From NCBI GenBank assembly GCA_030407085.1, contig CM059582.1, positions 138,129,001-138,193,000 of the forward strand: a stretch of 64,000 nucleotides of DNA, written 5' to 3'. Source of the stretch: Trichopria drosophilae (lineage: Eukaryota; Arthropoda; Insecta; Hymenoptera; Diapriidae). The notes beneath the pieces are model-generated. The model did no database searches. It had not been told where the DNA came from and saw only the letters and a list, made by a program, of their open reading frames with translations. Made by a program: the position numbers and the translations under genes. Shown here one piece after another: positions 1 through 9,691 of the stretch (position 1 is its first letter; each line of letters opens with the position of its first letter).

Positions 1-1063
1 GTGTCGGGTCGCGGATTTCCGCCCTCTTTTCCCTGGGAAATTTTGGCGAACACGGGTGACTGGCGGTACGTGTTCGGGAAAGTGACCGCGTGGTCGGTCG
101 ACCAAGTTTGTCGGGAAAAGCCGGAAAATAGTGCCAATAGGGTGAGTAGGTTGGTGCAAGAAAATCGTGACCGTGTTTTAAATGTCGATTTTCTTTCCAG
201 TACGCATTTTCTGCGTTTGCTGCGTTTTGTGCGAAATCTACTTCTGTGTTTCGCCGGCGGTTTTTTCAATTTCTGTGAGTCTCCAGTTTGGAGTCCAGGT
301 GGAAATTTGCGAGTGGACTTAAGATTCGGCGTTTCCTAGCCCGTGGTTTTAAATTGGATTTGCTGCAGTATTCCATCGAGAATCTCCTCGAGTTTGTGTG
401 CAACCTCGCCGGAGAAGTCTATCTGCACGTTGGGGCCAGGCGTGGTATCGCTCAAACTTCCATCTCGGCGTTTTCGATCTTCATCGAGAAGGAAGTGCCA
501 GAAGGTGTGTCAGTGGTAGGAAGGCATTATCGAATCCAGTCAATCTTCCTTATACTCGTCAGGCTCGACGAGGAAGTATTCGAGTGTGACGTCGAATCAT
601 CGAGCCAGCTTCGTCATCCTCGAGGACCGTAGTTCACGGTTGGGACACCTGAAAATTGGTGAAGTACCACGTTTTTCTTTTAAAATCAGGAATTTGTTTT
701 TTCCTATTTGTCATTTGGAGAAATAGAGAGTAAGGCATTATCGGCTCAGACAATTATCGCGTTGAGGCGTTACACGTCGAACTTGCTCCTTTTCGCAAAA
801 CGTAAAGACAAACGGTCAGTTTACCGGCGACGTGATTTTAGTATATTCGATACGCGTACCCCGAATAAGAATTTTTGTTATGTGTATTATTTCTCATTTT
901 CACCCAGCGAGATAGACATTTTATGCTACCGAGTCGATAAGTGCGGTGTTCATCAGTGTCGTTGGGGTTTCGACAGTCGGGATTTGAATTTAAAGTTTAT
1001 CGCCTAGTCCCTCGTAATTTGAATATTCGTTCAGGATTTAACCGGGAAGGCGAATACGTACCG

Positions 1064-1069
1064 TATAAA
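1064..1069 (+). promoter_or_regulatory. TATA box of the LTR promoter
   Basis: TATAAA in the LTR, about 400 bases upstream of the AATAAA at 1467-1472. The pair brackets a plausible R region. Assigned by position only; no initiator motif was confirmed. Confidence 0.45.
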
Positions 1070-1466
1070 GATTGACGTTTTGGGAGCCAGACTCCCCTCT
1101 GACATAGTGCGTATTTGGTATCGAGTAATGGAGGACGGGTATTTAGAATAATAATTTAACGTGCAACTAATAATTGTAATTTTGCGATTTCTTGCGTTTG
1201 ATTCTAAATTTTAAGTCGAGCGAGGGCACGAAAGATATCTTACTGTCCGAATTGTTTGTATGGGTTATGTGGGATGATATGTATCCATATTCTGAATCGA
1301 GTTTGTTCGGTGCCTGATCTCAGCCACCAATTATTCAGATTTCACAGTTCGGTTATTTTATGATATACGGGTGCGAAGCGAGACTATGTATTTATGCGAG
1401 TGAAGATCCCATCATTAATTTATTATTGTATCACAGGATAATGTACTCTTTTTTTTGAGCTGAATG

Positions 1467-1472
1467 AATAAA
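1467..1472 (+). terminator. AATAAA polyadenylation signal in the LTR
   Basis: Canonical AATAAA about 70 bases before the 3' end of the LTR, where the R/U5 border is expected. Confidence 0.5.
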
Positions 1473-1547
1473 TGTACGATCAGCCAGAAACAAAAGGAGG
1501 GAATTTTTATTTATTTTTGAAAAATATAAAGAATTCGTTACAGTAAA

Positions 1548-1565
1548 TGGCGCCCAACGTGGGGC
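1548..1565 (+). other. Retrotransposon primer-binding site (tRNA-Lys type)
   Basis: TGGCGCCC followed by AACGTGGGGC. The first eight bases are complementary to the 3' end (including CCA) of tRNA-Lys, the primer used by many LTR elements. It lies five bases after the LTR 3' end at 1542 and 103 bases before the gag start, the standard arrangement. Confidence 0.8.
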
Positions 1566-1667
1566 CTCGCATTGCATAGTGGTTCGCTTTGAGACTTGTA
1601 TTTTTTACTATTTTTATTTTTTATTTATAAATACAACATAAAGTTATATTGAAAATTAAAAATAAAT

Positions 1668-3515
1668 TTGGATAATGGTTCTCCTTTAAATCACAATATC
1701 CAACAAGATATGGAGTTCGAGGAGAATGATATGGTGGAAGAGGTTAGGCGTTGTCAAACTCAAGTTGCTTCGATAACCAGGGAAAATGAATTGTTAAGGG
1801 CTCAGGTCCAGCAGCTTCTGCAGGAAAATGCTAAACAGAGGCATACAATTTCTGAATGTATTGGCAGTATGTCTATAGATAATCAATCAAACAGTAATCC
1901 TGTAGCCAGTTCGAATGTCCCGTTGGTAAACAATGGGACTAATCCGGTTCAGAGAAGTCATACACACTTAAATAACAATTCAAACGTTAATTCAAATTCG
2001 AATCAGCCTTCTACTAGTAGTCTTGTTGACAACAACATGTTGTGTAATCTATTACTACAGTTCCAAAATAATCAAATTAGCATATCGTTGCCAACTTTTC
2101 GGGGTAAAGGGGACAATCCGTTAAAATTCCTCAACGAATTGGATAAATATTTTTTGAGAAAGAATGTTCCTCCACATTTACGATTACTCTTGGTGGAAGA
2201 CGCCTTACAAGGCTCGGCTAAAAATTGGTACGAGGCCCAATTGGTTCCGATTACTACTTTTGAAGAATTTAAACATTTATTTCGTCAAGAATATCACTCG
2301 ATAGAGGCTCGTATTAAAGCTAAGGCAGAGTGGGCGTCCCGACGGTATAAGGCCGGTTCACAATCGGTAGTAGAATATGTGAACGAGCAAATACGAGTTT
2401 CCAGGTATTTTTCGCCAACTATGGAGCCTTATGAGATTAATTATATAATTGTTAGCCAACTTCCACTAAGGTACCAGGATATTTTAGCGTCTATTGATGA
2501 CTCCGAAACCACTCAACTTTTGAAAACATTAGCCCGAATAGATGGAAATTCGCGAGACGTGTCCTTGAATTATTACCCCCGGTTTTCAAATTCTAATATT
2601 CCGGAAAAACGCGATGATCCGATAAGGTCTGGTCGCGTTGAACAATCGGGATTTTCGCAATCACAGTTAAATCGTGATAATCATTTTTCGGAAAATTGGC
2701 GGCTACGGGATCAGGACAGGGGTGTAAATCCGACACATCCACCAAATAATTCAGGGGGATCCCGCAACTCCGATCAGGCGCGTAGGACAAATCCGGTTCG
2801 GTCGCAAGGAAATTCAGGGACGTCGCGAGCAAACGAATCCGTAAACCCGAATTCAAATAATTTCCCAAATCAAAATGTACGCTCATTGAAAGCTCAGACT
2901 CTCTCGGAATTCGAGGACGAGTTATGTTGGGACATTTTGGAACCAAAAATAGATACGAAAGGTGGGACAAAGCGGGTAGTTAGTCCGCGTATCCAGGCAA
3001 AGGTTTTGCATAAAGACGTGGAAATTATCATTGATACAGGGAGCGATGTTACCTGCATTTCGGAGCAGTTATACAAAGATCTAATTTCCACTAACGATAT
3101 CATGGAACTGCCAGTTAGTAATTTAGGTATTTTGACAGCCGTTGGCAAAAAATTAACTACGGTTAAAAAACAAATTTTATTATCCTTTTCTATAAGTGAC
3201 ATAACGATTAGTGATCCGGTTTTAGTGTTGACAGGGCTTACCAACGACATGTTAGTCGGGATTGATTGGCTTAAGCGCCATCGGGGGGTAATCGATGTAG
3301 AAAACGAACGAATTCAGTTGTTGAATCAATGGCTTCCTAGGGAAATTGTTACTTTTAAACCGGAAATGATAAAACGAGATTCAATATCGGCGTCTGGGGG
3401 AATCGACCATATACGGCTGCGTCAATTAACTAGTCAGGATCATTTCGAAACTATGAGTCAAGGGGGTTTTCCGAAGATGAGGTTGGAATCGGACGAGGAA
3501 GAAACACAGAAGTAG
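1668..3515 (+). CDS. Gag-protease frame of a truncated LTR retrotransposon (Ty3/Gypsy-like)
   Basis: 615-codon frame. Residues about 20-65 form a heptad-rich coiled coil; about 75-125 are Asn/Ser-rich; about 140-290 match the retrotransposon Gag capsid type (LPTFRGKGDNP near 141, then an ALQGSAKNWYE block); about 300-410 are Arg/Ser/Asn-rich with no CCHC zinc knuckle visible. From about 440 there is a retropepsin-like aspartic protease: the catalytic DTGS starts at residue 456 and the conserved flap-end motif DMLVGIDWL follows. The start could be M1 or M15. The frame continues only five codons into an inverted LTR fragment and then stops, so reverse transcriptase, RNase H and integrase are missing. 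The copy cannot move by itself. Family assignment is by motif reading. Confidence 0.85.
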   Translation: MDNGSPLNHNIQQDMEFEENDMVEEVRRCQTQVASITRENELLRAQVQQLLQENAKQRHTISECIGSMSIDNQSNSNPVASSNVPLVNNGTNPVQRSHTHLNNNSNVNSNSNQPSTSSLVDNNMLCNLLLQFQNNQISISLPTFRGKGDNPLKFLNELDKYFLRKNVPPHLRLLLVEDALQGSAKNWYEAQLVPITTFEEFKHLFRQEYHSIEARIKAKAEWASRRYKAGSQSVVEYVNEQIRVSRYFSPTMEPYEINYIIVSQLPLRYQDILASIDDSETTQLLKTLARIDGNSRDVSLNYYPRFSNSNIPEKRDDPIRSGRVEQSGFSQSQLNRDNHFSENWRLRDQDRGVNPTHPPNNSGGSRNSDQARRTNPVRSQGNSGTSRANESVNPNSNNFPNQNVRSLKAQTLSEFEDELCWDILEPKIDTKGGTKRVVSPRIQAKVLHKDVEIIIDTGSDVTCISEQLYKDLISTNDIMELPVSNLGILTAVGKKLTTVKKQILLSFSISDITISDPVLVLTGLTNDMLVGIDWLKRHRGVIDVENERIQLLNQWLPREIVTFKPEMIKRDSISASGGIDHIRLRQLTSQDHFETMSQGGFPKMRLESDEEETQK

Positions 3516-3752
3516 ATTTCGCACAAAACGCAGCAAACGCAGAAAATGCGTACTGGAAAGAAAATCGACATTTAAAACACGGTCACGATTTTCTTGCACC
3601 AACCTACTCACCCTATTGGCACTATTTTCCGGCTTTTCCCGACAAACTTGGTCGACCGACCACGCGGTCACTTTCCCGAACACGTACCACCAGTCACCCG
3701 TGTTCGCCAAAATTTCCCAGGGAAAAGAGGGCGGAAATCCGCGACCCGACAC
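3501..3752 (-). repeat. Inverted LTR fragment closing the retrotransposon remnant
   Basis: Reverse complement of positions 1-252, with one difference noticed (position 70 against 3683). Its inner end joins the protease region inside the shared bases GAAA, which suggests microhomology-mediated joining. Its outer end is the LTR terminus, so if position 2 is the true start both ends of the remnant are U3 ends. Confidence 0.9.
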
Positions 3753-4039
3753 TTTTATACTCGGTATTCGCAAACCGCGATTTGTTTTGAATTGCAGCGT
3801 GGTTGTCCCACTTACACATTTCGGAACACCAACCTAACGGACTAGCACCCCCCGCGCAGGCGCCGAGCTCCGCCGCTCTCTTACACTTCCTAATATCTAA
3901 CTCAAGCGGCGGCCTACCGAGGCGCCTCTGTCGCTCACCACCAAACCATCGCTTTTACCCGCGCAATTCAAATGTCGGAATCCATTCGCTCGCTACAAAA
4001 AGAAATCGCGACATTCAAACGATGTAGCCGTACGCTACA
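3753..4039. other. Unassigned flank between the LTR remnant and the ribozyme unit
   Basis: About 290 bases, moderately GC-rich (CCCCCCGCGCAGGCGCC near 3847-3863), no repeat partner in the window and no convincing coding frame. Short frames here are partly the antisense of the LTR fragment. Confidence 0.5.
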
Positions 4040-4194
4040 AAATTCATTTAATTTAATTATTTAACAAGCGGTGAAGAAGGAAATTATTATGCTTCGGCAA
4101 AACTTATTCGCATTTTAAAATGGGAAAATAATGCATATACGCACTGGGTAAAACGATATCTCGTTTACCAATTAGTCGATATGTACTAAAGTAG
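4040..4194 (+). repeat. Direct repeat, first copy
   Basis: Pairs with 4626-4780 at offset 586. Two differences were seen (near 4091 and near 4119). It marks the start of the ribozyme-bearing unit. Confidence 0.9.
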
Positions 4195-4258
4195 CCTTAG
4201 TAGGTTTCTCCCCTACTAATGTTATTTAAAATCTTAACTTAATAATTTTTATAACGAA

Positions 4259-4350
4259 TTTTGTTTCTAATATGTCTAGGGCAGGGATCCTCGTTCGCCT
4301 TACTGATGAGTCCAAATGGGATTCTGGGACGAAACATATTTTTAACAAAA
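4259..4350 (+). ncRNA. Hammerhead ribozyme, type III topology
   Basis: All invariant core positions are present in order. Stem III is 4270-4275 (ATATGT) with 4334-4339 (ACATAT), extended by 4259-4265 with 4344-4350 across a 4x4 internal loop. The cleavage triplet GTC is at 4274-4276, with cleavage expected after C4276. Stem I is 4277-4282 with 4297-4302, with a loop that can itself fold (AGG/CCT). The CTGATGA box is at 4303-4309. Stem II is GTCC 4310-4313 with GGAC 4327-4330, and the GAA box is at 4331-4333. The open end is stem III, hence type III. The stem I loop and the 13-base stem II loop could form the usual tertiary contact. Activity is inferred, not shown. Confidence 0.88.
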
Positions 4351-4625
4351 GTTCGTTAATCTTTAAGAAATAGGCATTTGATTACAATTGTCGTCACTAT
4401 AGGGAAACAGAACCCATATACGATCGTTTCATATAAATTAAATATATACAGTAAGTAAAATTGGGATTTCTGGTAGTGATGATTTCACATCTTTCTGGCT
4501 ATCTATTTATGTACATATATATAAAATCATATTTTGATAAACAAATAGTGGTTCCATCGCAAACCCAAAAGGATTATTTATGATTTTAATTACCCCTCGT
4601 AAATATACCGTCAAGACCAAGAAAT

Positions 4626-4780
4626 AAATTCATTTAATTTAATTATTTAACAAGCGGTGAAGAAGGAAATTATTATACTTCGGCAAAACTTATTCGCATT
4701 TTAAAACGGGAAAATAATGCATATACGCACTGGGTAAAACGATATCTCGTTTACCAATTAGTCGATATGTACTAAAGTAG
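4626..4780 (+). repeat. Direct repeat, second copy (truncated next unit)
   Basis: Start of a second 586-bp unit, cut off before its ribozyme. A second cleavage site would have fallen near 4862; satellite DNA occupies that position instead. Confidence 0.9.
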
Positions 4781-4784
4781 ACTG

Positions 4785-5574
4785 TTAGCATGAAAATAAT
4801 ACCAAATTAATTTTAAGGTACTTACAAAATTTCGTAGAAATTTACATGTCAACGATAAAAAATATTTTGACTCCCAGGACCCGCAGGCGTATTGCAAATA
4901 CAATACTGAACCCTAAATACAATTTTCGTCAAGTTGGGGGCCTTACAATCGATGCTCATTACATACTTGAGCATAAAAATAATACCAAATTAATTTTAAG
5001 GTACTTATAAAATTTCTTAGAAATTTACATGTCAACGATAAAAGATAGCTTGACTCCCAGGAACCGAGGCGTATTGTAAATACAATATTGCACCCTAAAT
5101 ACAATTTTCATTAATTGGGGGGCCTTACAATCGATGCTCAAGACATACTTAGCATGAAAATAATACCAAATTAATTTTAAGGTACTTATAAAATTTCTTA
5201 GAAATTTACATGTCGACGATAAAAGATAGCTTGACTCCCAGGAACCGCAGGCGTATTGCAAATACAATATTGAAACCTACATAAAATTTTCATCAAGTTG
5301 GGGGCCTTACAATCGATGCTCATGACATACTTGAGCATAAAAATAATACCAAGCTAATTTTAAGGTACTTATAATATTTCTTAGAAATTTACTTGTCGAC
5401 GATAAAAGATAGCCTGACTCCCAGGAACCGCAGGCATATTGCAAATACAATATTGAAACCTACATACAATTTTCATCAAGTCGGGGGCCTTACAATCGAT
5501 GCTCATTACATACTTGAGTATAAAAATAATACCAAGCTAATTTTAAGGTACTTATAAAATTTCTTAGAAATTTA
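4785..5574 (+). repeat. 182-bp satellite array, left block (about 4.3 units)
   Basis: AT-rich monomers of about 182 bases. Landmarks in each unit are CTTGACTCCCAGGAACCG, CCTTACAATCGATG and AATTTTAAGGTACTTATAA. The block starts at TTAGCATG (4785) right after the ribozyme unit and breaks off inside a unit at 5574, where LINE-related sequence begins. Minus-strand frames of about 80 codons (for example 5025-5267) come from the repeat and are not genes. Confidence 0.95.
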
Positions 5575-5707
5575 TTATCATATATTAAATAGGTGGCGTT
5601 CTACATACAAGTTGTTTATTTAAAAGTTTTGACAAAAATTATTAATTATTATTTATAACAAATATATTTGTCTGCATAAAAGCATAAATTGAGTCAATAT
5701 AAGTTAA

Positions 5708-6838
5708 TTGTTCTGTGTTAGTGTTATCTTTGCAAAATCAAGCTTATTTCTGCTTCTTGGACTCTGTAACTCCAAACCACGTGGACACCTAACCTTAAAA
5801 GGGAATCATGGCTATCTGTGCTTTCTGTGCCCGAAAAAATCGCCTATTGCCAACCTTGAAAAGGCTCTGCAGTGTGAATGTGGAAAATATTTCCACGAAA
5901 CATGTTATCCTAGAAGGATACGTAGCGATGGAATAACCGCATGCTGCTCCAAATTGAACAGCTTATCGACAACAGAAAATGCACTTTCTTCGAAGGACGA
6001 TTATAATTCCAACAAAGTACAGGAATTGGAAAGTAGTATTAAAGACAAGTCTCAGATTACTAAAAGTGATCTTGCCGAAGCACTGGATAATGCAATGAGC
6101 AAATTATGGAAAAAAGTTAAGAATGGAATATCGGATACTGAATCGAGACTTGAAAAGTCTATTAATGATGCTAAAGCTGATTTGGAACGCAAACTAAATT
6201 CTGCAATTTCTGAAACCGAGCGCAAATTAGGTGATTCGATTACTTTAGTCCAACGCGAATTACAACAATCCCTAGATACGGCTACAGCTGATCTCAGGGA
6301 AACAGTCAAATCTGACATTGCACAGATGGAGATTCGCTTAACTAGTGTTGAAGATAGTATTAACTCTAAGATGCCTGAGTGCTCTTCATCACGGAGTTTA
6401 AGTGATCAAGAAATTTTTCATGAAGCACGTGAACGTCTTCAACGTGCAAATCACGTTATTTTATATAATGTGCCTGAAGAAACCGATCAAGTAGGATCCG
6501 ACAAACAATTATTGGAACAATTGCTGAGAGATACGCCTTGTCTTGACTACATCGAAGACACTATCCGTCTGGGAAAAAGTGATTCCACTAAGAAACCACG
6601 TCCTCTTAAGGTCGTATTAGCAAATCCTGATAAGGCTCTTTGGCTCCTAAAAAATAGTAAATGCCTGGCAAGCAAAAATGTTAAAATTAGCGACGATAAG
6701 ACTCCGAACCAGAGAGACCATCTTAACAAATTAAGAAGTGAGCTCGACATGAGGATAGCAGAGGGTGAGAGGGACATAACTATTAAGTATGTGAAGGGCA
6801 CTCCAGCAATTGTAAAGAAGCAGTCCTCAAAAAACTAA
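5708..6838 (+). CDS. LINE ORF1 protein (zinc finger, coiled coil, RNA-binding end), 5' incomplete
   Basis: Open frame of 376 codons with an in-frame stop just upstream (TAA 5705-5707). The frame opens with TTG and has no usable ATG before the zinc finger, so the natural start is missing. Cysteines and histidine near residues 38, 41, 56, 58, 63, 66 and 79/80 form a PHD-like C4HC3 finger, seen in ORF1 of several LINE groups. Residues about 110-220 are a long charged coiled coil with three similar 'SE(T)ERKL'-type repeats. Residues about 244-376 resemble the RRM-like plus C-terminal domain of LINE ORF1 (HVILYNVPEE, KTPNQRDHL, ITIKYVKGTP). ORF1 proteins coat the element RNA. The frame ends on a slippery site that leads into ORF2. 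Confidence 0.75.
   Translation: MFCVSVIFAKSSLFLLLGLCNSKPRGHLTLKGNHGYLCFLCPKKSPIANLEKALQCECGKYFHETCYPRRIRSDGITACCSKLNSLSTTENALSSKDDYNSNKVQELESSIKDKSQITKSDLAEALDNAMSKLWKKVKNGISDTESRLEKSINDAKADLERKLNSAISETERKLGDSITLVQRELQQSLDTATADLRETVKSDIAQMEIRLTSVEDSINSKMPECSSSRSLSDQEIFHEARERLQRANHVILYNVPEETDQVGSDKQLLEQLLRDTPCLDYIEDTIRLGKSDSTKKPRPLKVVLANPDKALWLLKNSKCLASKNVKISDDKTPNQRDHLNKLRSELDMRIAEGERDITIKYVKGTPAIVKKQSSKN
6829..6835 (+). promoter_or_regulatory. Candidate -1 ribosomal frameshift site
   Basis: A AAA AAC, read in the ORF1 frame as codons AAA (6830-6832) and AAC (6833-6835), directly followed by the TAA stop of ORF1 (6836-6838). Slipping one base back enters exactly the ORF2 frame (AAA AAA CTA ATT CGC). 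This is the canonical X XXY YYZ form. A downstream pseudoknot was not identified, so use is inferred; stop-and-restart is the alternative. Confidence 0.55.
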
Positions 6839-9137
6839 TTCGCAACAATCTAGGATTAACAATTTACTACCAAAACGCTCACAGTATTCGAAATAGATTA
6901 AATCTTTTTACTAGTAACACTTTTTTATCCACCACACAGTATGATATTATAATCTTGACAGAAACTTGGCTTCATTCTGGAATTCTCAATGCTGAACTAC
7001 AACTTTATGGATACACCATTTACAGAAAGGATCGAGATACCACAGGTAGCATTAAAGAGCGCGGCGGTGGTGTGCTTGTCGCTGTTAAAAATATTTATGC
7101 TAGTCACGAAATCGTTAATGATTTTCAACATATCGAGCACTTATTTGTTATGATTTCAACGACGTCTGGAAAATGTGTTATAGGAGCCACGTATATGCCA
7201 CCCCTTTCTAATCCTCGTTTATTCTCTGAGCATACATACGTCATTGAGGATATTAGATTGAACTTCCCTAATATCAACTTATTAATTTTTGGCGATTACA
7301 ACTTGCCAAAAATAACCTGGAATAATAACAATGGTATTGATTTCAACCATCAATCAACAACATCAAAGCAAACAATTGAATCTGCAAAGATATTATGTGA
7401 GTCTTCCTGTTTTTTAAATCTATACCAGCTAAACGAACATCTGAATATCAGTGGTAACATTCTCGACTTATGTTTCTCTTCTGCAAAGTTCAATCTGTCA
7501 ATTGTTACGGAGGAACCTTTAGTTCCCTGTGATCAGTATCATCGTCCTTTATTCTATCGAGTGGCGTTTGCCTCAGAAGTACTAGACATGATACAATTTA
7601 ACGAGCAATTATTTGACTTTAAAAATGCTGATTATCAAGCTATAAATGCAACGTTGGCACCTCTTGATTGGAATAACATCTTTAATGACTCACCGGTTTC
7701 TGAAGCAGTTTCTAGTTTTTATTCTACAGTTCAGCAAATATATCTCAAGCATGTCCCAGTTATTGTTAGATACTCGAGTAACTATCCTCGTTGGTTTTCA
7801 ACTGAACTGAAGAGAATGATAAAGCAGAAAAAACTAGCTCACAAGCGATTTAAGAGCACAAGACTTACTGAGGATTATGTATATTTTTCCAGTTTACGAT
7901 CATTATGCAAGTCAACGAGTGAAACCTGCTACAAAAATTATATATCTAAGATTGAAAATAGCATCAGTAATCCAGGTCAAATTAAATCCTTTTGGACGTA
8001 TGTTAAAGCATCCAAGAATGAATCTGGACTTCCTAAAAACATGCAGCTCGATGGTAGAAGTGCTCATACAACATCAGACATTGTGAATCTTTTCGCTGAA
8101 TATTTTGAGAGTGTCTATACCAACGATAGATTACCATCTGCAGACTTATTACCTGACTCTCATAATTCCATTATCGAACCTCTGGAAATTCAGTGTCACG
8201 AAATACGTTCGGAGTTAAAAAAACTGAAACTGAACCAGGGAGCTGGTCCTGATGGCCTACCACCTTTATTCTTACACCGATGTCAGCCTTCGATAGTTTA
8301 CCCCCTTTATCTACTTTTTAATTTATCACTTAAAGAAGGGAATTTTCCTTCCATTTGGAAGATGGGATTTATACCCCCGATACACAAATCTGGAAGTAAG
8401 AATAATATCTGCAATTATCGGCCAATATGTATTCTTAATGTTATCGCGAAGATCTTTGAAGCAATATTTGCAAGAAAGCTCGCGGAAGCTTTGATCTCCA
8501 AGATCTCTTTGTTTCAACATGGTTTTGTCCAGGGGAGGTCAACCATAACTAATCTACTTCTATACGAGCAATTACTAATCTCTTCTTTAGAAAAAGGTAG
8601 GCAAGTTGATGCGATCTACACTGATTTTGCAAAGGCATTTGACTCTGTTAACCACGAAAGGCTACTAACGAAATTAAAGTATCTGGGCCTCAATTTATTA
8701 CTCTTGAAGTGGATCGAATCATATCTTTCTGAAAGATCTTTGTTTGTTAGATATAAAGAAATAAAATCTCGATCTATACTGGCTACATCTGGCGTCCCGC
8801 AAGGATCTCATTTAGGTCCATTATTGTTTATTTTAATCATAAATGATATAACTTCAGTTATTTCTCATTCGACACCATTTCTGTTTGCTGATGACCTGAA
8901 ACTCTTTTTAGAGGTTGATCAACCCAGAGCCTGTTCACTACTTCAAAAAGATATCGATCAAGTGGTTTCATGGTGCCTAAGAAATGGTCTGAAACTTAAT
9001 CCTGGAAAATGCAACGTCAAATCTTTCGGTCGATCAACTAAGCTCATTTTTGATTATCATCTTCTCGGTTCTCGTCTTAATCGAGTAACCATTATAAAGG
9101 ATCTGGGGGTATACTTTGATGATAAATTATCATTTAA

Positions 9138-9691
9138 GGAGGTAGTCGTGCGACAGTACCCGTCAGAAGTCTACCCCACATAAATCCACAGACGCCACTT
9201 TGTTTCTTCAGTGCGCGTAATGAACGTTTTGGGGGAGAGTGTACTTGATGGACGCCTGTTACACACTAATTTCTCAAGGAATCGTGTCTGTGTACACCAA
9301 CATCAGCAAAATTTCGAAACGGCAACCTCGCATTTTACGTTCACGTGCTTTATACGACATAATTAAATGTCTATTTATTAATATTATTACAAAACTGTAC
9401 CGCTAGGGTTCTTCAATTTTTTTTACAATGTTCTTTAATATATTTTACACAACATATTAGTTTTTTATAAAAACGGTAAATACCGTTTTTCTGTAAATAA
9501 TTAATATGTCATGTCGGCAAAGGCTTAGTATGGGGAACACGTGTTAAAAAGTGAAACTTTGAGGACGATTATCTCCATTATCGTACGGACAGGCTTTCTG
9601 AAATTTTAACCACGTATTGATATCAACGTCATTAACGTTTGGTGAAAAAATGAAAGACTTCGTAAAAAAATCGTTTCACGCGACTACCTCC
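9138..9691. mobile_element. 554-bp TTAA-target non-autonomous DNA element inside LINE ORF2
   Basis: TTAA at 9134-9137 and 9692-9695 flank the element, and removing one copy restores the LINE reading frame without a gap (phenylalanine-lysine-serine across the join). The ends are inverted: GGAGGTAGTCG at 9138-9148 and its complement at 9681-9691, with weaker pairing further in. TTAA duplication is the mark of piggyBac-type transposition, although the usual CCC start is absent. No coding frame. A 22-base hairpin (AAAAACGGTA...TACCGTTTTT) lies near 9471-9492. Confidence 0.85.

Larger units (their letters stand above)
1..1542 (+). repeat. 5' LTR of an LTR retrotransposon
   Basis: The stretch starts with TGT at position 2 and ends with ACA at 1540-1542, six bases before a tRNA-Lys type primer-binding site, as expected for a 5' LTR. 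A TATAAA lies at 1064-1069 and an AATAAA at 1467-1472, a spacing that fits a U3 promoter and an R-region polyadenylation signal. Its first 252 bases recur in inverted orientation at 3501-3752. The left boundary is uncertain because the window begins there; the inverted copy shows that position 2 could be the true terminus but cannot prove it. Small open frames inside it (288-632, 708-1007) look non-coding. Confidence 0.75.
4040..4780 (+). repeat. 586-bp tandem unit, 1.26 copies, carrying a hammerhead ribozyme
   Basis: Positions 4040-4194 recur at 4626-4780 (155 bases, about two differences, offset 586). The structure is one full 586-bp unit followed by the first quarter of a second. The unique part (4195-4625) carries a hammerhead ribozyme. 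Non-coding tandem units with hammerheads are known as retrozymes and as self-cleaving satellites (for example in salamanders, schistosomes and cave crickets). The copy ends four bases before satellite DNA begins. The repeats lack TG...CA ends, which argues against small LTRs. Confidence 0.75.

Noticed and set aside
940..960. Second hammerhead core (CTGATGA on the minus strand)
   Set aside because: No stem II followed by a GAA box at a fitting distance. Similar CTGATGA strings near 57016 and 62077 (-) fail for the same reason.
2593..3250. Minus-strand frames inside gag-protease
   Set aside because: Antisense shadows of a well-supported Gag and protease frame.
4040..4780. Small LTR (TRIM) element with 155-bp LTRs
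   Set aside because: The direct repeats lack TG...CA ends and no primer-binding site or polypurine tract was seen; a tandem unit with a ribozyme explains the structure better.
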